This document shows, one piece after another, positions 18,369 through 27,372 of a stretch of 64,000 nucleotides of DNA. The notes under the pieces are model-generated. The model was given only the letters and a program-made list of their open reading frames with translations. It searched no databases and was not told the origin of the DNA. This DNA comes from Tissierella sp. (GTDB lineage Bacteria; Bacillota; Clostridia; Tissierellales; Tissierellaceae). Both the position numbers and the translations under genes were made by a program. Every line of letters starts with the position of its first letter. The stretch's first letter is position 1. The DNA lies in assembly GCF_031460495.1 (NCBI RefSeq), contig NZ_JAVKTS010000003.1, positions 310,001 to 374,000 of the forward strand, in the 5' to 3' direction.

Positions 18369-20240
18369 TTAAGCCTCCTTTATGGCTGCGAATGCACAAG
18401 ACTCAATACAAGCACCGCATTTGATACATTTATTTTGATCTATTTTATATATTTCTTTTATCTTACCGTCAATAGCTCCTACTGGACAAATTCTACTACA
18501 TTTACTACAACCTCTACAAAGCTCTGGGTTAATTTCTATTAGCTTTAGACCTTGGCAAGTTTTTGCAGGACATCTCTTGTCCACTACATGAGTTAAATAT
18601 TCGTCTCTAAAATACTTCAATGAACTAACTACTGGGTTTGCAGCTGTCTTACCTAGTCCACATAAGGCAGTATCTGTAATTGTGTCAGCCAGTTCTTCAA
18701 GTAGTTCTAGATCTTCTACTTTTCCTTTTCCTTCTACAATCTTCTCAAGTATCTTAAGCATTCTCTTAGTACCTTCTCTACAAGGAACGCATTTTCCACA
18801 TGACTCATTTTGAGTGAAATTCATAAAGAATCTTGCAACTTCTACCATACATGTATCTTCATCCATTATTACCATTCCACCAGAACCTATCATAGCTCCT
18901 GCCTCTGTTAATGAATCGAAGTCTAATGGCATATCTAAATGTTCTTCTGTTAAACATCCACCAGAAGGTCCACCTATTTGAACAGCCTTAAATTTCTTAT
19001 CATCAATTATTCCTCCACCTATGTTGAATATAACTTCTCTTAATGTAGTACCCATTGGTACTTCAATAAGTCCTGTATTTTTAACATTTCCTGTTAAAGC
19101 AAAAGCCTTAGTACCTGGGCTGTTTTTAGTACCATAGGATTTATACCATTCTGAACCATTCATGATTATATGTCTAACATTTGCAAAAGTTTCAACATTG
19201 TTTAAAACTGTAGGTTTTCTCCAAAGTCCTTCTTCTACAGTTCTCTTTGCCTTTACTCTAGGCATTCCTCTTTCCCCTTCAATAGATGCAATAAGAGCAC
19301 TACCTTCGCCACATACGAAAGCACCTGCACCTTGATTAACATGAAGATCAAAGCTCAAACTTGTGCCTAAAATATTCTTACCTAATAATCCAACTTCTCT
19401 TGCTTGTTCTATAGCATTATTTAATCTTGCTACAGCTAATGGATATTCTGCTCTAACATATATATATCCCTCAGAAGCTCCTGTTGCATAGGCTGCAATA
19501 GCCATTCCTTCAATAATATTATGTGGGTCTCCTTCCATTAGAGATCTATCCATAAATGCGCCTGGGTCTCCCTCATCACCATTACAGATTACATATTTAA
19601 TATCAGATGGATAAGAAAGTACTTGAGCCCATTTTGCACCAGTTGGATATCCTCCGCCTCCTCTTCCTCTAAGGCTTGAATCGGATACCTCTTTACAAAC
19701 TTCCTCAGGTTTCATTTCAGAAAGTGCCTTAGCAAGGGCTTGGTATCCACCAAAAGCTATGTATTCTTGAATTGATTCTGCATCTATATGTCCACAGTGT
19801 TCTAGTACAACTCTTGTTTGAGATTTGTAAAATGGTATTTCTTCTTGCATATGAAAAACCTTATCTCCTGATTTATACATAAGTCTTTCAACAGGCTTTC
19901 CTTCAACTAAAGTTGAATTCACGATTTCTTCGCAATCCTCAACCTTTACTTTTAAATATAAAAATTTATCTGGCTCTATTCTAACTAATGGACCAGCTTC
20001 ACAAAATCCATGACATCCAGATTTCTTGATTCCAATTCCATCACTCTCTTCATATAATTCAACATTAGCTAATATACCTTTTTCTTCTATAAGTCTTTTT
20101 ATTTCATCATAAACTTCTAATGATCCTCCAGCAACACAACCTGTTCCACCACAGACCAATACTTGCTTAGTTTGTTTATCTAAGGAATTCTTATATCTTT
20201 TGGAAATATCTAAAAGTTCTTGAACACTATTAATTTTCAT
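18369..20240 (-). CDS. hydB: Bifurcating [FeFe]-hydrogenase flavoprotein subunit HydB (NuoF-like)
   Basis: 623 residues. The N-terminal thioredoxin-like [2Fe-2S] domain (CGGTGCVAGG...CHGFCEAG), the NADH/FMN-binding NuoF core with GRGGGGYPTG near 190 and GEGSALIASIEG near 310, an iron-sulfur motif SCGKCVPCREG near 480, and two C-terminal [4Fe-4S] motifs (CRGCSKCSRICP, CIKCGACIESC) are all present. It carries the FMN site where electrons are split between NAD(P)+ and ferredoxin. Its ATG abuts the hydC stop (TAG-ATG), and it is followed within 3 bases by hydA. Confidence 0.97.
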   Translation of the reverse strand: MKINSVQELLDISKRYKNSLDKQTKQVLVCGGTGCVAGGSLEVYDEIKRLIEEKGILANVELYEESDGIGIKKSGCHGFCEAGPLVRIEPDKFLYLKVKVEDCEEIVNSTLVEGKPVERLMYKSGDKVFHMQEEIPFYKSQTRVVLEHCGHIDAESIQEYIAFGGYQALAKALSEMKPEEVCKEVSDSSLRGRGGGGYPTGAKWAQVLSYPSDIKYVICNGDEGDPGAFMDRSLMEGDPHNIIEGMAIAAYATGASEGYIYVRAEYPLAVARLNNAIEQAREVGLLGKNILGTSLSFDLHVNQGAGAFVCGEGSALIASIEGERGMPRVKAKRTVEEGLWRKPTVLNNVETFANVRHIIMNGSEWYKSYGTKNSPGTKAFALTGNVKNTGLIEVPMGTTLREVIFNIGGGIIDDKKFKAVQIGGPSGGCLTEEHLDMPLDFDSLTEAGAMIGSGGMVIMDEDTCMVEVARFFMNFTQNESCGKCVPCREGTKRMLKILEKIVEGKGKVEDLELLEELADTITDTALCGLGKTAANPVVSSLKYFRDEYLTHVVDKRCPAKTCQGLKLIEINPELCRGCSKCSRICPVGAIDGKIKEIYKIDQNKCIKCGACIESCAFAAIKEA

Positions 20241-20717
20241 CTATGCTTCCTCCCTTAATGTATTTAGGAGCTCAACTGTAGTTTCAGGAGTCATTTTCCC
20301 ATAAACCTTATCATTAATATTTAATACAGGTGCAAGTCCACATGCTCCAAGACATGAAACAGTTTCAATAGTGAAAGATAAATCATCAGTAGTATGCTTC
20401 TTTTCATTAAGTCCTAATTCTTTGTACAAAGCATTAAGTATAGGTATGGATTTTCTAACATGACATGCAGTACCATCACAAATTTTAATAACATATTTAC
20501 CCTTTGGTTCCAATGAGAAGTTCTCATAAAATGTTGCAATACCATAGATTTTAGAAGGACTAATATCCATCTCTCCAGCTATGTACTCTAATGCTTCCTC
20601 TGGTAAATACCTGTACTTTCCTTGAATTTCTTGTAAAACGGTAATAATTGAAGATTGATTTCCTCCAAATTTTTCAATAATTGGATCAATTATGTCTCTC
20701 ATTTCTGCAGTAATCAT
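20241..20717 (-). CDS. hydC: Bifurcating [FeFe]-hydrogenase subunit HydC (NuoE-like)
   Basis: 158 residues, NuoE/24-kDa family. The thioredoxin-like [2Fe-2S] ligands are visible as CDGTACHV near residue 80 and SCLGACGLAP near 120. The N-terminal helical part ITVLQEIQGKYRYLP is typical. It is a small electron-transfer subunit of the HydABC complex and the first gene of the hydCBA-EGF operon. ATG at 20717 with AGGAGGT. The upstream 450 bases carry promoter and Rex-like candidates. Confidence 0.96.
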   Translation of the reverse strand: MITAEMRDIIDPIIEKFGGNQSSIITVLQEIQGKYRYLPEEALEYIAGEMDISPSKIYGIATFYENFSLEPKGKYVIKICDGTACHVRKSIPILNALYKELGLNEKKHTTDDLSFTIETVSCLGACGLAPVLNINDKVYGKMTPETTVELLNTLREEA

Positions 20718-20744
20718 AAAAATACCTCCTATGCTTTGTATTAT

Positions 20745-20762
20745 TTGTGAATAATTTAACCC
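20745..20762. promoter_or_regulatory. Rex-like operator candidate 1 (hydC-proximal)
   Basis: TTGTGAATAATTTAACCC on the plus strand agrees with TTGTTAA-N4-TTAACAA at 11 of the 14 fixed positions. It lies about 28 bases before hydC. Rex senses the NADH/NAD+ ratio and controls many fermentative and hydrogenase genes in Firmicutes. The match is visible; binding is inferred. Confidence 0.3.
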
Positions 20763-21138
20763 TTATTTGCATAAATAATATATGCATTTTTTAAATCTTT
20801 ACTGTATAACTCTAATCCTGTCAAAATCTGTTATTAAGTATATTGATAATATTATGTCTATTTTTATGATGTTTTTCCGTCGAATTGTAAGAATATTCCG
20901 AATGCAGAAAACTCCGTTATCATCTTATTCCAACAGATTCAGGATTTATCCCAGCAATTTATATTTTACCAAATTTTTAACAATAGTCAATATACTTGCC
21001 ACATATATTTGTAACTTATTGAAACTTTTTTACACAAATATTTTTATAGAGACAATAAATCCATTAAATTCTCCTATACTTTATTGTTTTTATTTTAACA
21101 AGTCTTCTCAGTACTCCACTACTCTGATAAAATAAATA
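20763..21138 (-). promoter_or_regulatory. Gene-free region upstream of hydC with promoter and Rex-like candidate 2
   Basis: No gene is seen in this AT-rich stretch. On the minus strand TTGACT (20985-20990), a 16-base spacer and TAAAAT (20963-20968) form a plausible sigma-A promoter. The spacer contains TTGTTAAAAATTTGGTAA (20966-20983), with a perfect TTGTTAA Rex half-site and a degenerate second half. It would give a leader of about 240 bases before hydC. A second TTGACA (20819-20824) has only a poor -10. Confidence 0.4.
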
Positions 21139-21166
21139 CCCTAATGGATATTTATATCCATTAGGG
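21139..21166 (-). terminator. Perfect hairpin terminator of the nucleoside-salvage operon
   Basis: CCCTAATGGATAT, a two-base loop, then ATATCCATTAGGG form a perfect 13-bp stem five bases past the stop of the PLP enzyme gene. On the minus strand a T-rich tract (TATTTATTTTATC) follows. It closes the operon beginning at 31604. Confidence 0.8.
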
Positions 21167-21171
21167 TTTTC

Positions 21172-22341
21172 CTATGCTAAGGCCTGCTCTATATCATAAA
21201 TTATATCTTTTACATTCTCTAATCCAACAGAAATTCTAACCATGCTTTCAGTTAATCCAAATTCAGCTAATCTTTCCCTTGGATATCCTCTATGAGTAAT
21301 AGCTGCTGGAAGTTGTACTAAGGTCTCACAATCTCCTAGACTAACTGCTAGCTGGGCTAATTTCAAATTATCTACAAACCTACTTGCAGCTTCTAGCCCT
21401 CCTTTAACTTCAAAGCTTATCATTGCACCAAAGCCATTCATCTGCTCTTTTGCAATATTATGACCTTTGAAGTCTGCTAATCCAGGGTACATTACTGATT
21501 CAATCTTTGGATGCTTATTTAAGAAATTTGCTACTGCTATGGCATTTTCCTCATGCTGCCTCATCCTTACACCTAAGGTTTTTAATCCCCTAAGGAGTAG
21601 CCATGCATTAAATGGACTCATTACCCCTCCAAATTCACACATATATCCAAACTTCAAATGCTGAACATAATCCATATCCTTGGCTACTGCAACTCCTCCA
21701 ACTACATCTCCATGACCACAGATATATTTTGTGGCACTATGTACTACTACATCTGCACCAAGGAGTAATGGGTTTTGAAAGTATGGTGAAGCGAAGGTAT
21801 TATCTACTACTAGCTTAATATCCTTTTCCTTTGCAATATTTGAAACTTCCTTTATATCTATAATAGATAGGTCAGGATTTGATGGAGTTTCAAAATATAT
21901 AATTTTAGTAGCATCATCTATACTATTTCTAAGCTCATCCAAATTAGTTAAATCAGCTATTTTATAATTAATATTATATTTAGGTAATAGCTCAGTGACT
22001 ACACTATAGGATGAACCATATAAAGTCTTGTGGACTATAATGGTGTCATTTGGTTTTAGTAAAGAAAATATAACTGAACTGATAGCTGCCATACCTGAAG
22101 CAAAAGCTACAGCACCTACTCCATGTTCTAGTTCTGCCATTCTATTTTCAAATAACCTTAGAGTAGGGTTGTTTCCTCTTGTATATACATAATCATCAGA
22201 TTCAAAAGACATTACCTTATTTGCATGTTCTATATTATCAAATACAAAAGTAGATGTCTGAAATATAGGTGGATTTAGAGCATTACTTGGATTTTTCCCA
22301 TTGCTTCCTGAATGTATTGCTTTTGTATCAAATCCTGTCAT
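21172..22341 (-). CDS. PLP-dependent trans-sulfuration enzyme, methionine gamma-lyase-like
   Basis: 389 residues of the Cys/Met metabolism PLP family. Seen: YTRGNNPT near 50, FASGMAAIS near 80, TLYGSSY near 105, the catalytic-lysine block SATKYICGHGDVVGG near 200 and the C-terminal VRISVGLE. Cystathionine gamma-synthase, O-acetylhomoserine sulfhydrylase and methionine gamma-lyase share these. The overall look and the methylthio-salvage neighbours favour methionine gamma-lyase (methionine to methanethiol, ammonia and 2-oxobutyrate), but the usual lyase Cys after LYG is Ser here, so this stays tentative. It is the last gene of the operon, 52 bases after the permease gene. Confidence 0.75.
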   Translation of the reverse strand: MTGFDTKAIHSGSNGKNPSNALNPPIFQTSTFVFDNIEHANKVMSFESDDYVYTRGNNPTLRLFENRMAELEHGVGAVAFASGMAAISSVIFSLLKPNDTIIVHKTLYGSSYSVVTELLPKYNINYKIADLTNLDELRNSIDDATKIIYFETPSNPDLSIIDIKEVSNIAKEKDIKLVVDNTFASPYFQNPLLLGADVVVHSATKYICGHGDVVGGVAVAKDMDYVQHLKFGYMCEFGGVMSPFNAWLLLRGLKTLGVRMRQHEENAIAVANFLNKHPKIESVMYPGLADFKGHNIAKEQMNGFGAMISFEVKGGLEAASRFVDNLKLAQLAVSLGDCETLVQLPAAITHRGYPRERLAEFGLTESMVRISVGLENVKDIIYDIEQALA

Positions 22342-22393
22342 TGCATGACCTCCATTTTAATTATTTAAAACGGCAAGATTTCTCTTACCGTTG

Positions 22394-23353
22394 TTATCTC
22401 TTTCCTTTGTCATAAATCTCTCCCAGAGCTCTTGGAGCACGATTAGATTTTGAGAAAAATATAAGCAATAATAATGTAAGCACATAGGGTAAGGTCATAA
22501 TTAAATCTGAAAATGTGCTTGGCATTTTAAGAAGTTGCCCTAAAAAATATCCCCCCGCCCTTGCAAATCCAAATAAAAGACAAGCTCCAAATGTAGGAAG
22601 TATCTTCCAGTTCCCAAAAATCAGTGCTGCAATTGCAAGATATCCATATCCCATGTAAATTGCAGGAGAAAAATTGGTAGATATGGAATAGGCAAAGCAA
22701 ATTCCTCCAAGTCCAGATAAAGCACCGGATACCAATACTGCCTTGGATTGAATTTTAGATACCTCAGCACCAGCTGCATCTACTGAATGGGGATTGTCTC
22801 CACAAGCTCTAAGCCTTAGACCGAATCTTGTTTTATTTAAAACATAAGCTGCAAATATGGCAATAATTAATATCACTATTTCAAAAGCATAAATATTTGT
22901 AAATGCTGCTCCTAAAAATGGAATTTCAGATAATCCTGGAATGGTAAAACGAATTGATGTACCAATCTGAAATTTGTCAGACATGGCTCCAAATACTATA
23001 CTATTTATCTGAGTTGTAAGAAATACTGTTAGGGCCATGGCAAGAATGTTAATTACTACACCGCTAATTACTTGATTGGCCTTAAAACGAATACATAACA
23101 AAGCATGTAATACGGAAAACAACATCCCACCTACCATGGATAATAATAGAGCTAGGTAGAATAATTTTTGTATAGGGATATTGAAAAAATGAGAAATCAG
23201 TACTGCTGATAGAGCACCAAAAAATGCACCAAATCCCTGCAATCCCTCAATAGCCAGATTAGTGATACCAGATCTTTCACTATAAATCCCACCAATTGCC
23301 ATGATAAAAAGAGGCAATGCAAAGGATAATCCATCTATAATAAGTGTATCCAT
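22394..23353 (-). CDS. ABC transporter permease, BMP/nucleoside type (NupQ-like)
   Basis: 319 residues, about eight membrane spans, BPD_transp_2 family. The segment GIYSERSGITNLAIEGLQGFGA near residue 25 and FGLRLRACGDNPHSVDAAGAEVSK near 195 are diagnostic of the second permease in nucleoside/simple-sugar ABC systems paired with BmpA-type lipoproteins. It forms a heterodimeric channel with the gene just upstream; the stop and start overlap by one base (TAATG). Confidence 0.9.
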   Translation of the reverse strand: MDTLIIDGLSFALPLFIMAIGGIYSERSGITNLAIEGLQGFGAFFGALSAVLISHFFNIPIQKLFYLALLLSMVGGMLFSVLHALLCIRFKANQVISGVVINILAMALTVFLTTQINSIVFGAMSDKFQIGTSIRFTIPGLSEIPFLGAAFTNIYAFEIVILIIAIFAAYVLNKTRFGLRLRACGDNPHSVDAAGAEVSKIQSKAVLVSGALSGLGGICFAYSISTNFSPAIYMGYGYLAIAALIFGNWKILPTFGACLLFGFARAGGYFLGQLLKMPSTFSDLIMTLPYVLTLLLLIFFSKSNRAPRALGEIYDKGKR

Positions 23354-24519
23354 TATTCTAACTCCTTTCCTGCTCTAAATTCTAATTTATCCTTCCTACT
23401 TCTAATTTTAAACTGTATATACGCACCACATGCACTAAATAGCAAAATTAAACCTGTGATTACTGATGCAATTTCCTGTCTTACTCCTGCTATGGAACTC
23501 ATATAAGTACTGCCCTTATCAATTATAGATACAATGAATGAAGATGCAATGATTCCATAGGGATTAGCATTTCCCAGTAATGCAACTGCTATGGAGTCAA
23601 AGCCCATACTTGGTAATACCTTAGGTTGTATGGAGGCATAATATCCTAGATAATAAGTAACTCCTGCTAAGCCAGCAAATGCTCCAGATAATACCATAGT
23701 TATTATCATGGTTTTCCCAACATTTATTCCAGCATATTTAGCTCCCTTTGGATTCGCACCTACTGCTTTTATTTCAAAACCAATCCGTGACTTATCTAGA
23801 AATATCTTTAGAACAATAGCTAGGATAATAGCAATGACAAAACCAATAGAAATATCCATCTTTAGTCCAGATAATTGGACATTAACTAATGTTAATCTGG
23901 CTGCTTCATTAATATATTTAGATTGTCTAGATACTGGATCTATATAATAGGAGTGAATAAAAAAGCTTAGTACATATTGGACAATATAATTAAACATAAT
24001 TGAGGATACTACTTCATTTATATTAAACTTATATTTCAATAAACCAATAATCCCTCCAAGGGCTGAGCCTGCTAAAATACCGATGATTAAAACAAGAGGT
24101 TTTGCCATTATGGAACTTAATCCGCTATAACCAACGATTATGGTGGCAAAATATCCAGATAAAAGCATTTGTCCAGATACACCTATGTTAAATAATCCTC
24201 CTTTTAGGGCTATAGCAACAGCTAATGATGCAAAGATCATAGGTGTCATGAAATTAAGTAGAGTAAGAAAGTCTGTTAGCATACTCTTGTATCCTGCATA
24301 AGATGGCTTTGGTAGAATTCCAGCTCCTTGTAGAAGGTTGTAAAATGCGCCTAGAGGATTTTTCCCAAGAAATATAATTATGATTGAAGCTGTAATAAAG
24401 CTTAAGAGAATTAAGAAAGCTGGTATGGTTAGATGTTGCCATTTTTCATTGCCTAATAGCTTCAACATAATTTTACTTAAAAAGTTTCTTTTAGTTTTAT
24501 CTTCATTGAACTTACTCAT
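23353..24519 (-). CDS. ABC transporter permease, BMP/nucleoside type (NupP-like)
   Basis: 388 residues with an N-terminal cytoplasmic tail and about nine membrane spans. Family blocks: LKGGLFNIGVSGQMLLSGY near 115, ANPKGAKYAGINVGKTM near 255 and FDSIAVALLGNANPYG near 305. It is the first permease of a BmpA-linked nucleoside importer. Its ATG overlaps the ATPase gene stop by four bases (ATGA), and its own stop overlaps the next permease start, so stoichiometric coupled expression is likely. Confidence 0.9.
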   Translation of the reverse strand: MSKFNEDKTKRNFLSKIMLKLLGNEKWQHLTIPAFLILLSFITASIIIIFLGKNPLGAFYNLLQGAGILPKPSYAGYKSMLTDFLTLLNFMTPMIFASLAVAIALKGGLFNIGVSGQMLLSGYFATIIVGYSGLSSIMAKPLVLIIGILAGSALGGIIGLLKYKFNINEVVSSIMFNYIVQYVLSFFIHSYYIDPVSRQSKYINEAARLTLVNVQLSGLKMDISIGFVIAIILAIVLKIFLDKSRIGFEIKAVGANPKGAKYAGINVGKTMIITMVLSGAFAGLAGVTYYLGYYASIQPKVLPSMGFDSIAVALLGNANPYGIIASSFIVSIIDKGSTYMSSIAGVRQEIASVITGLILLFSACGAYIQFKIRSRKDKLEFRAGKELE

Positions 24520-26045
24520 GCTATGACCCCCATCATAAATTCGCCCACTTCCTTGGTTGTTAGCGTTTCAGCAGGTGCAATCTTTTGTATCTCTCCATTA
24601 TATATAACACCTATGGTATCAGCAATATTCATGATCTCATCTAATTCTAAAGAAATAAGAAGAATTGCTTTACCCTTATCTCTCTCTTCCAGAATCATCT
24701 TTTGTATATTTTCAATAGCTCCAATATCTAATCCCCTTGTTGGTTGAACAAAGATCATAAGAGGAGAGCCCAGTTCAATTTCTCTTCCAATAATTGCTTT
24801 CTGTTGATTACCACCACTCATTTGACGAACCTGAGTTTTTATTCCTTGACTACTTCGTATATCATACTTTTCTATAAGTTTTTCTCCATATTCATTGATT
24901 ACATTCTTGTTTAATATGCCATTTTCACAAAAAGGCTTTTTATAATAATCTTTTAGTGCAATATTTTGTGCTAAGTTAAAATCTAATATCAATCCGTAAG
25001 ATTGCCTATCTTCTGGTATATATGATATCCCTTCTAGGGTTCTCTTTCTAATACTATATCGACTAATATCTACTCCATTTAAAAGAATTCTACCACTTGA
25101 TATATCTGTTAGTCCTCCAATAGCATCTGCTATTTCTACTTGCCCATTGCCTGAAACCCCAGCAATTGCAAAGACCTCACCAGCATGTATCTTAAATGAA
25201 ACATCCTTGACTAGATGAAAATTATCTTGATTCTTTACTGTAAGATTATCTACTTCTAATACTACTTCTCCAAATTTTGCAGGATTCTTTTCAGTTTCAA
25301 ATGAAACATCTCTTCCTACCATAAGATTTGCCATTACTTTCGTTGATGTATCCTTTACATCTAGCACATCAACTAGTTTACCTTTTTGTAGAATCGCACA
25401 TCTATCTGCTACTCTTTTGATTTCTTCCAACTTGTGAGTAATCAGAATGATTGTCTTTCCACCTTTACGAAGCTCCTCAATAATACCTAATAAAAAATCT
25501 ATTTCCTGGGGAGTTAGTACTGCTGTTGGTTCATCAAATATTAAAATCTCTGCTTCTCTATATAGCATTTTTAGAATTTCCACTCTTTGTTGGAGAGATA
25601 CATTTATATCTTCAATTTTCTTTGAAGGATCAACTTCTAATCCATATTTTTTTGAGAGTTCAGCAATATCTTTGCTTGCATCTTTAATGTTTACATATGG
25701 AAACAATCCAGCAAATTTTTTCATAGGCTCTATACCAAGTATAATGTTTTCTGTTATTGTATAATTTTGAACTAGCTTAAAATGTTGGTGAACCATCCCT
25801 ATATTTAGCTTTGTTGCAAAATTAGGTGAGTCTATATTCACCTTTTCACCTCTGACCCAAATTTCACCTTCATCTGGTTCATACATACCAAATAGCATAC
25901 TCATTAATGTAGACTTGCCTGCACCATTCTCTCCTAAGAGTGCATATATCTCACCCTTCTTAATTTGAATGGTAATGTCATCATTTGCAATTATTCCAGG
26001 AAATCTCTTTGTTATATGTTTCATTTCAACAATATACTCAGACAT
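24516..26045 (-). CDS. ABC transporter ATP-binding protein, double-domain (NupO-like)
   Basis: About 509 residues with two ABC domains. Domain 1: Walker A GENGAGKST near 40, signature region VSLQQRVEIL and Walker B ILIFDEPTA near 160-170. Domain 2: degenerate Walker A AGVSGNGQ near 295, signature MSGGNQQKAIIG near 410 and LMIFVQPTRGLD. This is the layout of nucleoside/ribose-type importers. The start at 26045 (third codon of the frame) has AAGGAGA at proper distance; the upstream ATG is too close to it. A hairpin in the 139-base gap separates it from bmpA. Confidence 0.93.
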   Translation of the reverse strand: MSEYIVEMKHITKRFPGIIANDDITIQIKKGEIYALLGENGAGKSTLMSMLFGMYEPDEGEIWVRGEKVNIDSPNFATKLNIGMVHQHFKLVQNYTITENIILGIEPMKKFAGLFPYVNIKDASKDIAELSKKYGLEVDPSKKIEDINVSLQQRVEILKMLYREAEILIFDEPTAVLTPQEIDFLLGIIEELRKGGKTIILITHKLEEIKRVADRCAILQKGKLVDVLDVKDTSTKVMANLMVGRDVSFETEKNPAKFGEVVLEVDNLTVKNQDNFHLVKDVSFKIHAGEVFAIAGVSGNGQVEIADAIGGLTDISSGRILLNGVDISRYSIRKRTLEGISYIPEDRQSYGLILDFNLAQNIALKDYYKKPFCENGILNKNVINEYGEKLIEKYDIRSSQGIKTQVRQMSGGNQQKAIIGREIELGSPLMIFVQPTRGLDIGAIENIQKMILEERDKGKAILLISLELDEIMNIADTIGVIYNGEIQKIAPAETLTTKEVGEFMMGVIA

Positions 26046-26100
26046 ATTCATTCTCCTTAGTTGTATTAATTAAGTAATTTCATATGATTCTTTATAAGTG

Positions 26101-26150
26101 AAAAAAATATCACTTCCTACTGCTTTTCTCAATAGAAAGCGATATTTTTT
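26101..26150 (-). terminator. Attenuating hairpin between the lipoprotein gene and the ABC ATPase gene
   Basis: AAAAAATATCACTT pairs with the complementary AAAGCGATATTTTTT (one mismatch), with CTA/TAG closing the inner loop. On the minus strand the right arm ends in a T-run. Placed after the binding-protein gene, it would let the lipoprotein be made in excess of the membrane components, a common arrangement in ABC operons. Confidence 0.65.
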
Positions 26151-26190
26151 CATAAAAATTATTTATATCTTATTGGTCTATTTACTACTA

Positions 26191-27333
26191 TTATGGTAAG
26201 CCTGGGAATGAGTCAGAAGTAATTCCATTAAAGTTTGCAGCTGGAACAATTTTACCTTCTTTTAACAATCCATAAGCCTCATCTATCTTTGAGATAGTAT
26301 CTGATGTTAATTGATGGCGTCCTTCTTTACTCACATATCCTGTTGAGTCAGTATCTGCTCTTAATAAAACATTATCACCTTTAAAAGAACCATCCTTTAC
26401 TAAATTTAAAGCTCTTTCCACATTAATATTCATAACCTTTAATACCGATGTTAATATTATATTTTTATTTCCACTTGCACCATCATCGTATTGGTCAACA
26501 TCACAACCTATTACTTTTACATCTGTTGAAGCTTCTTTTGCTGCGGTAAACACACCATTACCTGTTCCACCAGCTGCTACAAAAATAATATCGACACCTT
26601 CAGCTATCAAAGCATTGCCTAATACCTTACCTGTTGCTTCATCAGCAAAGGATCCAGCATAGTTCCCGCCAACATTGGCACCTGTAACATCTGTACCTGC
26701 ATATGAAGGTAAACTCACATATTCAACATTTTTGTTATACAACGCATTTACATAGTTTACCCCAGACTCAAATCCATATTGATAGTTTACATTAGATGGG
26801 AATGCAATACCATTTACAACTGCAACTTTATTTGTTTTAGTCTCTAAAGCTGCTGCCATACCTGCTAAGAATCCACTTTCTTCTTCAGCAAAGGTCATAG
26901 CATATACATTGTCAAACAATTCCGCTTCACCTTGTTTCTCTGGAAAGGAGTCGATTAATACAAATTTCTTCGTAGGGTTTTCCAATGCTACTGCTGAAAC
27001 ACCAGCAAATTGGAATCCAGGTGTAACAATCACATCATAATCTGCTACAATATCAGCTACTGCTTGAACTGCTGCTGCTTGATCTCCAGTAGGTTCTTTT
27101 ACTGCCTTTACAGTTGCTGAAGGGTTTGCTTCAATGAACTTTAATATACCATTGTAGTTATCTTCATTAAAAGATCCATCATCTACTCCAGAAGGACTAC
27201 TAACGATAGCAATCTTTAACCCATCTCCTGCACCTTCTGGTGTTTTTGCTGAGTTAGAACATCCACTTACTACGATAGATACCAATACTACTAAGATTAA
27301 TAACTTTGATAAAATGCTTTTCTTGTTTTTCAT
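26191..27333 (-). CDS. BMP-family substrate-binding lipoprotein (BmpA-like)
   Basis: 380 residues. The signal peptide ends in VVSGC (lipobox; Cys25). The mature protein has family blocks IAIVSSPSGVDDGSFNE near 40, VTPGFQFAGVSAVALENP near 110, EEESGFLAGMAAAL near 150 and IFVAAGGTGNGVF near 255, where the Asp and aromatic residues bind the ribose of nucleosides. BmpA/PnrA relatives bind purine nucleosides. Its place in an operon with methylthioribose salvage genes suggests 5'-modified nucleosides as ligand (inference). ATG 27333, strong GGAGGAAG. Confidence 0.9.
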   Translation of the reverse strand: MKNKKSILSKLLILVVLVSIVVSGCSNSAKTPEGAGDGLKIAIVSSPSGVDDGSFNEDNYNGILKFIEANPSATVKAVKEPTGDQAAAVQAVADIVADYDVIVTPGFQFAGVSAVALENPTKKFVLIDSFPEKQGEAELFDNVYAMTFAEEESGFLAGMAAALETKTNKVAVVNGIAFPSNVNYQYGFESGVNYVNALYNKNVEYVSLPSYAGTDVTGANVGGNYAGSFADEATGKVLGNALIAEGVDIIFVAAGGTGNGVFTAAKEASTDVKVIGCDVDQYDDGASGNKNIILTSVLKVMNINVERALNLVKDGSFKGDNVLLRADTDSTGYVSKEGRHQLTSDTISKIDEAYGLLKEGKIVPAANFNGITSDSFPGLP

Positions 27334-27372
27334 AATTCTTCCTCCTTTTTTATCTGTTAGTATATTTATTTG

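Noticed and set aside
21172-22341. Firm assignment as methionine gamma-lyase
   Set aside because: Cystathionine gamma-synthase and O-acetylhomoserine sulfhydrylase share the visible motifs, and the lyase-typical Cys after LYG is Ser; context alone is not decisive.
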